64,000 nucleotides of DNA from positions 73,464 to 137,463 of the forward strand of contig CAZNPZ010000001.1 of the NCBI GenBank assembly GCA_964575255.1, written 5' to 3'. The translations under genes were made by a program, and so were the position numbers. This DNA comes from JAEZHK01 sp964575255. GTDB taxonomy: Bacteria; Bacillota; Clostridia; Christensenellales; Aristaeellaceae. Positions 43,952 to 51,880 of the stretch are shown one piece after another; within the stretch, counting starts at the first letter, position 1, and each line of letters starts with the position of its first letter. The notes beneath the pieces are model-generated. The model was not told where the DNA came from. It was given only the letters and a program-made list of their open reading frames with translations, and searched no databases.

Positions 43952-44869
43952 CTATTTCAGGAACTGATCCACGTTGGAGCTGTCGACGACCGTGGTTTCG
44001 GCCTCGATGATCTTGGCATCAATCGTCTCGCCCTTGATGGCCTTGACGAGCGCCTCGATGGCGTTCTTGCCGATGGCGACCGGGCCGACATCCAGCGTCG
44101 CGGTCAGTTCGCCGTTCTTGACGGCTTCCTTGGCGTTGGGGTTGCCGTCAAGGCCGACGCAGAGGATATCCGAACGGCCGGCCTGCTTGCAGGCCTGCGC
44201 GGCGCCCAGCGCCATCTCATCGGACAGGCCATAGAACACGTTGATTTCCGGGTGCGCCTGCAGCATGTTGGTCGCGGCGTTCATGCCTTTCTCGCGCTCC
44301 CAGTCGCCCGCCTGGGTGGCGACCAGTACGACGCCGGGGTAGGCTTCCTTGCACTTGTCGACAAAGCCGCCCATGCGCTGGGTGGTGTAGTCGGACGGCA
44401 GGCCTTCGATGATGGCCACGTTGGCCTTGCCGCCGGTCTTCTCGTTGACCCAGTCGGCGATCTTGCCGCCGCCGTTGTACTGGTTGTATCCGGAGTAGGC
44501 GTATACCTCGCAGCCGGAGAGTTCGGTGATGGAGTTGAACACGACCACCGGGATGCCGGCCGCGTTGGCCTTCTTGATGCCGGAGATCAGCGCGTCCATG
44601 TTGATGCCGCACACCGCGATGCCGGCGACGCCCTTGGTGATCATGTCTTCCATCAGCTGCATCTGGCCCGCGTAGTCGCTCTCGACTTCCGGTGCCATCA
44701 GGACAAGCTGGTATCCGGCGGCTTCCGCGACAGGCTGCGCGCCCTCGATGCAGCTCGCGTAGAACGGGCTGGTCATGGCCGGGGGCAGGAACGCGATTTC
44801 GTTGGACGCGGCCAACGCGGGAACAGCGGCCAGCAAGAGCACGAGAACCAGCGACAGGATCTTCTTCAT
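43952..44869 (-). CDS. Ribose-type periplasmic sugar-binding protein
   Basis: A 305-residue type 1 (RbsB-like) solute-binding protein. A signal peptide MKKILSLVLVLLLAAVPALAAS (cleavage after ALA) is clear; there is no lipobox Cys, so its anchoring to the cell is uncertain in a monoderm. The mature domain starts NEIAFLPPAMTSPFYASCIEGA and ends with a conserved GLDGNPNAKEAVKNGELTATLDVG segment. It is the first gene of the importer operon, behind a promoter with a small palindrome. No catabolic enzyme is attached, so it may share enzymes with the nearby plus-strand operon. Confidence 0.93.
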   Translation of the reverse strand: MKKILSLVLVLLLAAVPALAASNEIAFLPPAMTSPFYASCIEGAQPVAEAAGYQLVLMAPEVESDYAGQMQLMEDMITKGVAGIAVCGINMDALISGIKKANAAGIPVVVFNSITELSGCEVYAYSGYNQYNGGGKIADWVNEKTGGKANVAIIEGLPSDYTTQRMGGFVDKCKEAYPGVVLVATQAGDWEREKGMNAATNMLQAHPEINVFYGLSDEMALGAAQACKQAGRSDILCVGLDGNPNAKEAVKNGELTATLDVGPVAIGKNAIEALVKAIKGETIDAKIIEAETTVVDSSNVDQFLK

Positions 44870-44966
44870 AGGTTCGCTCCTCCTTGCATTTTACGGGTTT
44901 GCGCCCGTCTTCGCTCTATTCTATTACATTTTTACCCATTTTACAGTATATTTTTTTCTGATTATG

Positions 44967-44996
44967 GTTGTATTTTTCCTGTTTGACCTCTGTCAA
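44967..44996 (-). promoter_or_regulatory. Promoter and small palindrome before the binding-protein gene
   Basis: Minus strand TTGACA (44996-44991), 18 bases, TACAAC (44972-44967). TTGAC-N4-GTCAA (44996-44983) overlaps the -35 hexamer and may be a regulator site. The tract 44880-44966 is strikingly AT-rich and otherwise featureless. Confidence 0.45.
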
Positions 44997-45031
44997 GTTA
45001 TTTTATTCAATATCTGTCTATTTTCCGGCGC

Positions 45032-45060
45032 TTGACAGCGTGTCGAAACGCGGCTATCAT
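45032..45060 (+). promoter_or_regulatory. Promoter for the small secreted protein at 45091
   Basis: TTGACA at 45032-45037, 17-base spacer, TATCAT at 45055-45060. Confidence 0.65.
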
Positions 45061-45090
45061 GCAGATAGCACCATATGGGAGATGAAACTG

Positions 45091-45564
45091 ATGAAGCGCA
45101 CCCTTCTGATCCTTTTGATGATCGCATGCCTCGCGCTCAGCCTGCCGACCGCCGCAGCATCCTTCTCGGCCCCAAGAGCCGGTATGAAATATAAAGGGGT
45201 CACCTACCGCATCGGGGGGACTAACGTCAAATGGAAATCCAGGCTTGGCAAGTATACCAGAAAGCTCAACGAAACCAGCGGCTCCCTTACCTCCTACACA
45301 TACACCTTCAGAAAGCGCGGCGTCCGCGTGACCACGCTGTACAGCCGAAGGTTGAAGAAGGAAAAAATTACGTCCATCCTGATCGTGGGCAAATCTGTCA
45401 CGACGGCAGGCGGGCTGAAAGTTGGCCAAAGTTACGCCAGGATGACCAAAATGTACGGCAAGAAATTTACCCACACCGGCAATGCGTACACCTACAAGGC
45501 GGGTCGGCGCACACTTCAGATCAGAGCCTCTGGCGGCCACATCACGGCGATCAAAATTGCATAG
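45091..45564 (+). CDS. Small secreted basic protein, unknown function
   Basis: A 157-residue protein I do not recognise. It has a signal peptide (MKRTLLILLMIACLALSLPTAAA, cleavage near residue 23) and a strongly basic mature part of about 130 residues with many Lys, Arg, Thr, Ser and Tyr, ending GRRTLQIRASGGHITAIKIA. The weak repeat of K-G-V-T-Y-R-I and I-L-I-V-G-K type strands suggests an all-beta, SmpA/BLIP-like or lipoprotein-attachment type domain; LKVGQSYARMTKMYGK in particular resembles the G-x-s-x-x-x-v-x-x-x-f-G turn of such folds. The ATG at 45091 is chosen because GGGAG lies nine bases upstream. It has its own promoter and terminator, so it is a single-gene unit. Confidence 0.75.
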   Translation: MKRTLLILLMIACLALSLPTAAASFSAPRAGMKYKGVTYRIGGTNVKWKSRLGKYTRKLNETSGSLTSYTYTFRKRGVRVTTLYSRRLKKEKITSILIVGKSVTTAGGLKVGQSYARMTKMYGKKFTHTGNAYTYKAGRRTLQIRASGGHITAIKIA

Positions 45565-45572
45565 CAGGTCAC

Positions 45573-45612
45573 AAAACCCGGTCTTGCGTTTTTCACGAAA
45601 ACCGGGTTTTAT
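45573..45612. terminator. Bidirectional terminator
   Basis: AAAACCCGGT (45573-45582) pairs with ACCGGGTTTT (45601-45610) between two convergent secreted-protein genes. Confidence 0.7.
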
Positions 45613-45642
45613 ACTTTAGTGTACTGTTGTGTCGGTCGCTTT

Positions 45643-46281
45643 TCAGTACAGGGAATCCGCGTACGGAATCGAAAGCCGCGTCAGCGTCAGCGTGTCTCCG
45701 GAATCGGGATTGGTGAGCACGAGCCCGTCGTCCGTCGTTTCGCAGCCCATCTGCATGGCCGATCCATCCTGAAAGGCGATCAGCATGTCGGCCTGATCCA
45801 TCAGGAAGATGCCCGGCTCCGCTTCTCCTGTATTCACGTCCACGGAGACGAATCCGCCGGAAGCGTCCATCGCGATCAGCCCACCACCGCTTCCATCCTT
45901 CCCCTGAACTGTCCATACGCCGGTTATGTCGGACAGGTCGGGCAACTCCTGTCTCTGAAGCTCCGCTTCGTCGCCGTCCGCAGACAAATACAGATACCCT
46001 TCCGAAAAACCGTATTGAAGTGTGGTGTCGGTTCCGTCGCTGGAAGTGAGGTACATGTTGTCCTGATCCGTCCAATAGACGCCTGCCTGACGATAAGATT
46101 GATCGGATTCGTAGAGGAAGATATAGGTACCGCCGCTTCCCAGCATCAGCGTGATCGCACCGCCCGAATCCGTCCCGGTCCACAACCCTTCCATGCCGTT
46201 GTCAAGCGCGAATCCGGCTGCGGGCAGCGTGATCGTCAGAGTAAGCAACACCAGCGCAATGGCCAAACCCTTTCTCTTCAT
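45643..46281 (-). CDS. Secreted acidic protein, unknown function
   Basis: A 212-residue exported protein I cannot assign. The signal peptide is MKRKGLAIALVLLTLTITLPAAGFA (cleavage about residue 25). The mature part is acidic and Gly/Asp/Ser-rich. It contains two similar modules, each opening with a GLWTGTDSGG- or GVWTVQGKDGSGGG-type strand and continuing with hydrophobic/aromatic beta strands, which suggests a lipocalin-like or META/DUF-type beta-barrel repeat. The ATG at 46281 is seven bases after GAGGG; an in-frame ATG at 46287 is too close to it. Promoter and a possible catabolite-repression site lie upstream. Its location between two sugar transport operons is suggestive but not proof of a related role. 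Confidence 0.75.
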   Translation of the reverse strand: MKRKGLAIALVLLTLTITLPAAGFALDNGMEGLWTGTDSGGAITLMLGSGGTYIFLYESDQSYRQAGVYWTDQDNMYLTSSDGTDTTLQYGFSEGYLYLSADGDEAELQRQELPDLSDITGVWTVQGKDGSGGGLIAMDASGGFVSVDVNTGEAEPGIFLMDQADMLIAFQDGSAMQMGCETTDDGLVLTNPDSGDTLTLTRLSIPYADSLY

Positions 46282-46327
46282 CCGCATTCCCTCGCTTGCC
46301 TGTGATTTTCCTTGGATTGATACTCAA

Positions 46328-46342
46328 ATCAATCGCTTTCAT
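46328..46342 (-). promoter_or_regulatory. Candidate cre (CcpA) site
   Basis: Minus strand ATGAAAGCGATTGAT fits the Gram-positive cre consensus WTGNAANCGNWNNCW except at one position. It begins at the 3' end of the -10 hexamer of the secreted-protein promoter. Confidence 0.35.
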
Positions 46343-46368
46343 TATAACACAGGGCGCGCCTTTTTCAA
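46341..46368 (-). promoter_or_regulatory. Promoter for the secreted protein at 45643-46281
   Basis: Minus strand TTGAAA (46368-46363), 16 bases, TATAAT (46346-46341). The -35 lies inside the hairpin that follows the lacI-type gene. Confidence 0.5.
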
Positions 46369-46376
46369 GCGCGCCC
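46352..46376 (-). terminator. Hairpin after the LacI-family gene
   Basis: GGGCGCGC (46352-46359) and GCGCGCCC (46369-46376) form an 8-bp GC stem 12 bases after the stop codon. The tail reads TGTGTT, so termination is plausible but weak. Confidence 0.5.
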
Positions 46377-46387
46377 GATCCGCCGGT

Positions 46388-47407
46388 TCAGACCCGCCGT
46401 ACGCTGCCGCGTTCGACGAGTGCTGTGTCGATCTCCTGTTTGATTCGGTAGGCGTCGCCGTTTCGGATCAGTTCCACCAGCCGCTCCACCGCCACCTTGC
46501 CGATGCATCCGCATTCGACGCGCATGGTGGTCAGCGGCGGCTCGATCACCGTGCAGGCCGGGATATCGTCAAAACCGATCACCGACACGTCGCCGGGAAT
46601 CTGGTAGCCGCATTCTTTCAGCGCGCGCATCGCGCCCAGCGCGATCACGTCGTTGTCCACAAAGTACGCGGTGGGCAGTTTCGATTTCCCTTTTATGAAG
46701 GCGAGCATGTCCAGATAGGCGTCCTCGGTATTGGCGCGGAGGCCGGTCGATCCGCCCTCGTCCGGTTCCATGCCCCGGTGCTTGAGCGCCGAAAGGAAGC
46801 CCGCCCGCCGTTCGTCAAAGTTTTTGATCCAGTCGCTGCTCCTCAGATGCCCGATCCTTTGGTGGCCCATCGAAATCAGATAATCGGTTGCCTTGTACGC
46901 GCCTTCAAAATTGTTGATCCCCACTTTATTCAGCTCCGCGCCGGTCAGCGCCGAATCGATCGCCACCACGGGGAGACCCAGCGCTTTGAAGCGCTCCATG
47001 TCATCGGCCTCAAGTTCCGTGGCCAGTACCAGAAGCCCCTGTGCGCCGCGGTCTACCCTGATAAGCTGCTGATCGAGCGGAACGCCGTTTAAGTAATTCA
47101 AGTAGGCAAGCGAAAGAATATAGCCGGCGTCTCGGCACGCGCGTTCAATTTCTTCAATCATCCTTGAAAAGAATTGCGTGTCCCCGACCACTTTCCCATG
47201 TTTTTTACACACCAGGAACGCGATCTCCTGCATCGAACCATTCGGAAGTTTCCGCATGAGTTCTTCGCGGTACCCGGACTCCATCAACTTGTTCAGCACG
47301 CGGTTTCTGGTCTGTTCGCTGATTCCGGGCTTGTTGTTGATCACCATCGATACCGTCGCGTTTGATACGCCAAGCTCTTGCGCAATATTTTTTATTTTTA
47401 TCGGCAA
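46388..47407 (-). CDS. LacI-family transcriptional regulator
   Basis: A 339-residue repressor-type protein. The helix-turn-helix IKNIAQELGVSNATVSMVIN (about residues 4-23) and hinge are LacI-like. They are followed by a periplasmic-binding-protein fold (IAFLVCKKHGK, VGINNFEGAYKATDYLISMGHQRIGHL, AYFVDNDVIALGAMRALKECG, VIGFDDIPACTVIEPPLTTM). I place the start at TTG 47407, nine bases after GGGGG. The frame extends to ATG 47431, but that codon sits almost at the predicted transcription start and lacks a ribosome-binding site. It is divergent from the sugar operon starting at 47610 and is the likely local regulator of it, and possibly of the importer at 41.4-44.9 kb. Confidence 0.93.
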   Translation of the reverse strand: MPIKIKNIAQELGVSNATVSMVINNKPGISEQTRNRVLNKLMESGYREELMRKLPNGSMQEIAFLVCKKHGKVVGDTQFFSRMIEEIERACRDAGYILSLAYLNYLNGVPLDQQLIRVDRGAQGLLVLATELEADDMERFKALGLPVVAIDSALTGAELNKVGINNFEGAYKATDYLISMGHQRIGHLRSSDWIKNFDERRAGFLSALKHRGMEPDEGGSTGLRANTEDAYLDMLAFIKGKSKLPTAYFVDNDVIALGAMRALKECGYQIPGDVSVIGFDDIPACTVIEPPLTTMRVECGCIGKVAVERLVELIRNGDAYRIKQEIDTALVERGSVRRV

Positions 47408-47440
47408 CCACGCGCACCCCCACTGTTTCATGCCGTCAAC

Positions 47441-47469
47441 ATTATATCAGAACACTTATCCGAACGCAA
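47441..47469 (-). promoter_or_regulatory. Promoter for the LacI-family gene
   Basis: Minus strand TTGCGT (47469-47464), 17 bases, TATAAT (47446-47441). Confidence 0.6.
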
Positions 47470-47479
47470 CATTGCACTT

Positions 47480-47508
47480 AAATATTTCAGCGATCTATTG
47501 ACATATTT
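47480..47508. promoter_or_regulatory. Inverted repeat, candidate operator of the sugar operon
   Basis: AAATATTTCA-N9-TGACATATTT, nine of ten arm positions symmetrical, overlaps the -35 box of the 47610 operon in the divergent intergenic region. The N9 spacing is longer than typical LacI operators, so the binding protein is uncertain. Confidence 0.4.
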
Positions 47509-47526
47509 CACAAGTTGTGCTAGGAT
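47498..47526 (+). promoter_or_regulatory. Promoter for the split-transketolase sugar operon
   Basis: TTGACA at 47498-47503, 17 bases, TAGGAT at 47521-47526. The start codon is 84 bases further on and has an AAGGAGG site. Confidence 0.65.
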
Positions 47527-47609
47527 TGCTCAGGAATCAGGTCGTGTTCTCTTCGATTTCAGTGCGGCACACGCCGCATGGAATAAAATGACTCAAGGAG
47601 GAATCTCCC

Positions 47610-48551
47610 ATGAAGAAACTGGTTGCCCTTACGCTGGTTCTTCTCCTGTCACTCGGCCTCGCCGCCAATGCCTTCGCCGCGGATCTGATCATGATCATCA
47701 CGCCCAGCCACTCCAACCCCTACTTCAAGACCGTAGCCGATGCCGCCGCCGCCAAGGCCGCCGAACTTGGCTATGACACCAAGGTGATCCAGCACGACGA
47801 CGATGTCGTGAAGCAGCAGGAAGCGTTTGATACCGCGATCCAGCTGGGCGCCAAGGCCATCATCTGCGACAACGCGGGCGCGGACGCCTCCGTCGCGCCG
47901 GTGCAGGCCGCGAAGGCAGCGGGCATCCCCACCTTCCTGGTCGACCGTGAGATCAACGCCACCGGCGAAGCCGTGGCGCAGATGGTCTCCAACAACTTCC
48001 AGGGAGCGACCGCCGTGGCCGAGTACTTCGTCGAGCTGATGGGCGAAGAAGGCGGCTTCGTGGAACTGACCGGCAAGGACTCCGACACCAACGCGCACGT
48101 GCGCAGCGAAGGCTTCCACTCGATCATCGACCAGTATCCGGACATGAAGATGCTGGATCAGCAGACCGCCAACTGGGATCAGACCGAAGCCTATGACAAG
48201 ATGGAATCCATCATCCAGGCCCAGGGCGCGGACAAGATCAAGGGCGTCATCTGCGGCAACGACACGATGGCGATGGGCGTCATCGAAGCGTGCCTCAAGG
48301 CCGGCATGAAGGACGTCATCGTCTGCGGTTTCGACGGCTCCAACGACGTGCGCGACTCGATCCTGCGCGGCGAAATCAAGGCCACGGGTCTCCAGCCCAT
48401 CGCCTACATCGCGGAGCAGGCGGTCGTTCAGGCCGACTATTACATCAAGAACGGCAAGCCCATGGTGGCCGAGGAGAAGCAGCTTCTGGACTGCGTGCTG
48501 ATCAACAAGGACAACGCGGCCAAGCTGGACAACTTCACCCTTTCCGAATAA
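47610..48551 (+). CDS. Sugar-binding protein of the split-transketolase operon
   Basis: A 313-residue RbsB-like solute-binding protein. The signal peptide MKKLVALTLVLLLSLGLAANAFA is cleaved about residue 23, with no lipobox. The mature protein begins ADLIMIITPSHSNPYFKTVADAA, has the hinge segment FLVDREINATGEAVAQMVSNN and the GVICGNDTMAMGVIEACLKAG and VIVCGFDGSNDVRDSILRGE motifs, as in ribose, allose and apiose-type binding proteins. It is the first gene of the operon; a strong hairpin after it probably keeps binding-protein levels higher than those of downstream genes. The sugar is unknown. Confidence 0.94.
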   Translation: MKKLVALTLVLLLSLGLAANAFAADLIMIITPSHSNPYFKTVADAAAAKAAELGYDTKVIQHDDDVVKQQEAFDTAIQLGAKAIICDNAGADASVAPVQAAKAAGIPTFLVDREINATGEAVAQMVSNNFQGATAVAEYFVELMGEEGGFVELTGKDSDTNAHVRSEGFHSIIDQYPDMKMLDQQTANWDQTEAYDKMESIIQAQGADKIKGVICGNDTMAMGVIEACLKAGMKDVIVCGFDGSNDVRDSILRGEIKATGLQPIAYIAEQAVVQADYYIKNGKPMVAEEKQLLDCVLINKDNAAKLDNFTLSE

Positions 48552-48563
48552 TCCAAAGGATCA

Positions 48564-48595
48564 GAAGGCGGGGTGTGTTCCACCCCGCCTTCTTT
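48564..48595 (+). terminator. Hairpin between binding protein and DUF2291 genes (partial terminator)
   Basis: A 12-bp stem GAAGGCGGGGTG (48564-48575) / CACCCCGCCTTC (48581-48592) with a TGTTC loop, followed by only TTT. It is suited to partial termination or 3' protection of the binding-protein message. Confidence 0.65.
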
Positions 48596-48618
48596 CATGA
48601 GTCAGGGAGGTTCTGTGC

Positions 48619-49287
48619 ATGAAGAAAAAACAGGCCGGTTGGATCAAGTGGATCGTCGCGGCCGCCGCGCTCGCGCTGATCGCCGCGTTTTGCCGGGTGA
48701 CGATCGTCTGGGACGCGCCCGCCTCCGGCGCGGACGCCGACAACCTCACCGTAGCCCAACAGTACTGCCTGGACAACTGGGATTCAAAGATGCTGCCGAC
48801 GATCCTCGAAAAGGCAACGGACACCGCCACCATCCTGACCGCCGCCAAGCAGGATCTGAGCGCCGCCGGGCAGAAATACGGCACGCGCGAAAACGAGACC
48901 AGCGCCTGGAACTTCTGCGTGAAGGGCGAGGGCACGGTCGTCAACATTGAAAACGCGGAAAAAGCGTCCAAGATCCGGCTGGCTGTCGACCTTCAGCCGG
49001 AGGACGGCGTAGCGGACGCGATGATCCAGTGGTCAAGCGTCATCAAGACCAACGCGATCCGCGACAGCGTCGGCTTCCTGAAGCTGGACGACTTCGCCAA
49101 TCAGGTGGAGTTCGCGGAATTGACCAAGGCGTTCAACGCGCGGGTGCAGCAGGATCTGATCAAAAAGACCGACGCGACCGCTCTGAAGGGAAAGCGCGTT
49201 TCCTTCACCGGCTGCGTCGCGCTGACCAAGATGGATCAGCCGTCGGACGCCGAGATCATCCCCGTGCAGCTTTCGGAGGTGGGCTAA
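48619..49287 (+). CDS. DUF2291 family protein of a sugar ABC operon
   Basis: A 222-residue protein with one N-terminal membrane segment (IKWIVAAAALALIAAFCRVTIVW, about residues 9-31) and an extracytoplasmic domain. It fits DUF2291, a family of predicted periplasmic/lipoproteins found beside ribose-type ABC importers. The Cys after LIAAF is not in a good lipobox because Phe precedes it, so membrane anchoring by the helix is more likely. Recognisable stretches are AQQYCLDNWDSKMLPTILEKA and WNFCVKGEGTVVNIENAEKASKIRLAVDLQP, and a C-terminal KGKRVSFTGCVAL reminiscent of an OB-like strand pattern. The function is unknown. It ends one base before the ATPase gene. Confidence 0.8.
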   Translation: MKKKQAGWIKWIVAAAALALIAAFCRVTIVWDAPASGADADNLTVAQQYCLDNWDSKMLPTILEKATDTATILTAAKQDLSAAGQKYGTRENETSAWNFCVKGEGTVVNIENAEKASKIRLAVDLQPEDGVADAMIQWSSVIKTNAIRDSVGFLKLDDFANQVEFAELTKAFNARVQQDLIKKTDATALKGKRVSFTGCVALTKMDQPSDAEIIPVQLSEVG

Positions 49288-49288
49288 G

Positions 49289-50800
49289 ATGCAGCCCGTC
49301 ATGCAGGCAAAAGGCATCGTCAAAAAATACCTGGGCACGCAGGCGCTCAAGGGCGTCGATTTTGACGTGTGGCCGGGCCGCGTTAACGCGCTGATCGGCG
49401 AAAACGGCGCGGGCAAGTCCACGCTGATGAAGATCCTGGCGGGCATTGAAAAGCCGACCGAAGGGAAAATGTACCTTGAAGGGCGCGAGATCCACTTCTC
49501 CGGCGCGCGCGAGGCGGGCGAACTGGGCGTGGGCATCATCCATCAGGAATTGAATCTTTTCCGCGATATGACGGTCGCGGACAATATGTTCGCCGGTCAC
49601 GAAATCGCGCGCTTCGGCGTCATCGACCGAACCGAACAGAAAAAGCGCGCGCTGGAAGTGCTCAGCCGCCTCCAGCAAGACATCGACCCGAACGAAAAGA
49701 TGTTGAATCTGCGCGTCGGGCAGCAGCAGATCGTCGAAATCGCAAAGACCATGCTCCGGCAGGAACTGAAAGTCCTCATCATGGACGAACCGACTTCATC
49801 GCTGTCCAGCCATGAGGTCGAAGTACTGTTCCGGCTGATCGAGGATCTGAAAAAGCAGGGCATCGCGATCATCTACATCTCCCACCGCCTTGAAGAGATT
49901 ATCCGCATCTGCGACAACGTGACGGTGCTGCGCGACGGAAACTACATCGCATCCGCGGAGGTCAAGGACATCACGATCCCGTGGATCATTGAAAAGATGG
50001 TCGGCCACGCGACGCTGTCCATCGAAAAGCCGCCTTATCTGGGAGATCGGACGCCGGTGCTCGAAGTCGAGGACTACTGCCTTCCGAGGCCGGGCGGCGG
50101 CTATACCGTCAACCATGTGTCGTTTACACTGCACCGGGGCGAGGTGCTGGGCATCTACGGCCTGATGGGCGCGGGGCGGACGGAACTGGTGGAGTCGCTC
50201 ATGGGACTGCACCCGGAATCCACCGGCCGTATGAAGGTCAAGGGCGAAGCCGTCGCGAAGCCCGACGTCGTCAGCCAGATCGCGCGCGGTATGGTGCTGG
50301 TGCCGGAAGACCGGCAGAAGGACGGGCTGGTGCAGACCATGTCCATCGCGGGCAACCTGCGCCTGACCGCCATCCCCCGGTTCACCAAGCGCCTTGTGAT
50401 CGAGGAAAAACGCTGCCGTTCAGAAATCGACAGCACCGTTCGCGATATGCAGGTCAAAGTGGCGGATGTCAATCACCTGATCACCTCGCTTTCCGGCGGC
50501 AACCAGCAGAAAGTGGTCATCGGGAAGTGCGTCATGGCGAAGGCGGACATCTTCATGATGGACGAGCCGTCCCGCGGGATCGACGTCGGCGCGAAGACCG
50601 ACATCTTCACGCTGATGCGCAGGTTCGCGTCCCAGGGCATGGGCGTATTGTTCGTCGGCAGCGAACTAAAAGAAATCCTGGCCGTCTGCGACCGGGTGCT
50701 GGTCATGTCCAGCGGCGTCCTGACCGCCGATTTGTCTGCGGATGAAATGACCGAAAGCGCGCTGGTAAAGGCGTCGGCAGCCGCATTGCATACGGCTTAA
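49289..50800 (+). CDS. Ribose-type ABC transporter ATP-binding protein (double ABC)
   Basis: A 503-residue duplicated ATPase. N-terminal half: Walker A LIGENGAGKSTLMKILAG (about residues 34-51), signature NLRVGQQQIVEIAKTM, Walker B VLIMDEPTSSL. C-terminal half: degenerate P-loop YGLMGAGRTELVESLMG, signature SLSGGNQQKVVIGKCVM, Walker B IFMMDEPSRGIDVGAK. It powers the importer formed with the permease at 50822. It shares architecture but only moderate sequence with the minus-strand ATPase at 42405, so the two systems are paralogous rather than a recent duplication. Confidence 0.95.
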   Translation: MQPVMQAKGIVKKYLGTQALKGVDFDVWPGRVNALIGENGAGKSTLMKILAGIEKPTEGKMYLEGREIHFSGAREAGELGVGIIHQELNLFRDMTVADNMFAGHEIARFGVIDRTEQKKRALEVLSRLQQDIDPNEKMLNLRVGQQQIVEIAKTMLRQELKVLIMDEPTSSLSSHEVEVLFRLIEDLKKQGIAIIYISHRLEEIIRICDNVTVLRDGNYIASAEVKDITIPWIIEKMVGHATLSIEKPPYLGDRTPVLEVEDYCLPRPGGGYTVNHVSFTLHRGEVLGIYGLMGAGRTELVESLMGLHPESTGRMKVKGEAVAKPDVVSQIARGMVLVPEDRQKDGLVQTMSIAGNLRLTAIPRFTKRLVIEEKRCRSEIDSTVRDMQVKVADVNHLITSLSGGNQQKVVIGKCVMAKADIFMMDEPSRGIDVGAKTDIFTLMRRFASQGMGVLFVGSELKEILAVCDRVLVMSSGVLTADLSADEMTESALVKASAAALHTA

Positions 50801-50821
50801 CCGCACGAGGAGGATGTTGTA

Positions 50822-51880
50822 ATGGTTGCAAAACAAGCCCCACGCCCGGCGGGCGGAAATTCCATCGGGACGATCCTGCTCAAGGGACGCACGTTCATCG
50901 CGCTGATCATCCTGTCGGCGTATTTCAGCGTGTTCGCCCCCAACTTCACCACTTGGCCGTCGCTTGTCCTGATGCTCAAGCACGCGTCGATTTATGGCCT
51001 CCTCGCCATCGGCATGACGCTGGTCATCATCACCGGCGGCATCGACCTTTCGGTCGGGGCGGTGGTCGGCCTCTGCGGCATGATCGCGGGCGGCTTCTTA
51101 ATTGAAGGCATCCGCCTTCCGTTCCTCGCCGCGACGATCTTCCCCAACGTGCCGCTGATCCTCGTGATTGTAAGCCTGATGGCTGTCGCGATCGGCTGGG
51201 TTTCCGGCAAGCTGATCGCAAGCATTCAGGTGCCAGCATTCATCGCGACACTGGGCACGATGTATGTGAGCCGCGGCTTCGCGATGCTCCGAAACAACGG
51301 CGCGACGTTCCCCAACCTCTTCGGCGCCGCAGACAAAGGCAACCTCGGCTTTGACCTGATCGGTTCCGCCGCGATCCCCGGCGTCAACGTACCCTACAGC
51401 ATCATCGCGTTTCTCGTGGTGGCGCTGATCGCGTGGTTCATTATGAAGAAGACGCCGCTGGGCAACCAGATCTACGCGGTCGGCGGCAACGAGCGCGCGG
51501 CGCTACTCTCCGGCATCCGTACGAAGAACATCAAGCTGTTCGTGTACATGTTCTCGGCGTTCTGCGCGGCGGCGTGTTCGATGATCGTGACCAGCCAGCT
51601 GCGCGCGTCCCATCCGGCCACCGGCGAATCCTGGGAGATGAACGCCATCGCGGCGGTTGTTCTCGGCGGCACGTCCATGTCCGGCGGCGTGGGCACCATC
51701 GGCGGCACCGTGGTCGGTACGCTGGTCATCACCGTTTTAAACGACGGCATGACGATGATGGGTGTCTCCAATTTCTGGCAGATGGTCATCAAGGGCGTGG
51801 TCATCGTGGTCGCGGTGATCATCGACCTGATGCAGAAAGAAATGCAAAAGCGCATCGCGCTGCAAATGAGGAATTCGTAA
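50822..51880 (+). CDS. Ribose-type ABC transporter permease
   Basis: A 352-residue RbsC-like permease with about nine to ten membrane segments. It shows the family's IITGGIDLSVGAVVGLCGMIAGG (about residues 66-88), FIATLGTMYVSRGFAML, GGNERAALLSGIRTKNIKLFVYM and AIAAVVLGGTSMSGGVGTIGGTVVG. The loop between helices at about residues 96-125 is longer than in the minus-strand paralogue. An AGGAGG-type site precedes ATG 50822. The stop codon shares one base with the start of the transketolase N-subunit gene, tying uptake to catabolism. Confidence 0.94.
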   Translation: MVAKQAPRPAGGNSIGTILLKGRTFIALIILSAYFSVFAPNFTTWPSLVLMLKHASIYGLLAIGMTLVIITGGIDLSVGAVVGLCGMIAGGFLIEGIRLPFLAATIFPNVPLILVIVSLMAVAIGWVSGKLIASIQVPAFIATLGTMYVSRGFAMLRNNGATFPNLFGAADKGNLGFDLIGSAAIPGVNVPYSIIAFLVVALIAWFIMKKTPLGNQIYAVGGNERAALLSGIRTKNIKLFVYMFSAFCAAACSMIVTSQLRASHPATGESWEMNAIAAVVLGGTSMSGGVGTIGGTVVGTLVITVLNDGMTMMGVSNFWQMVIKGVVIVVAVIIDLMQKEMQKRIALQMRNS

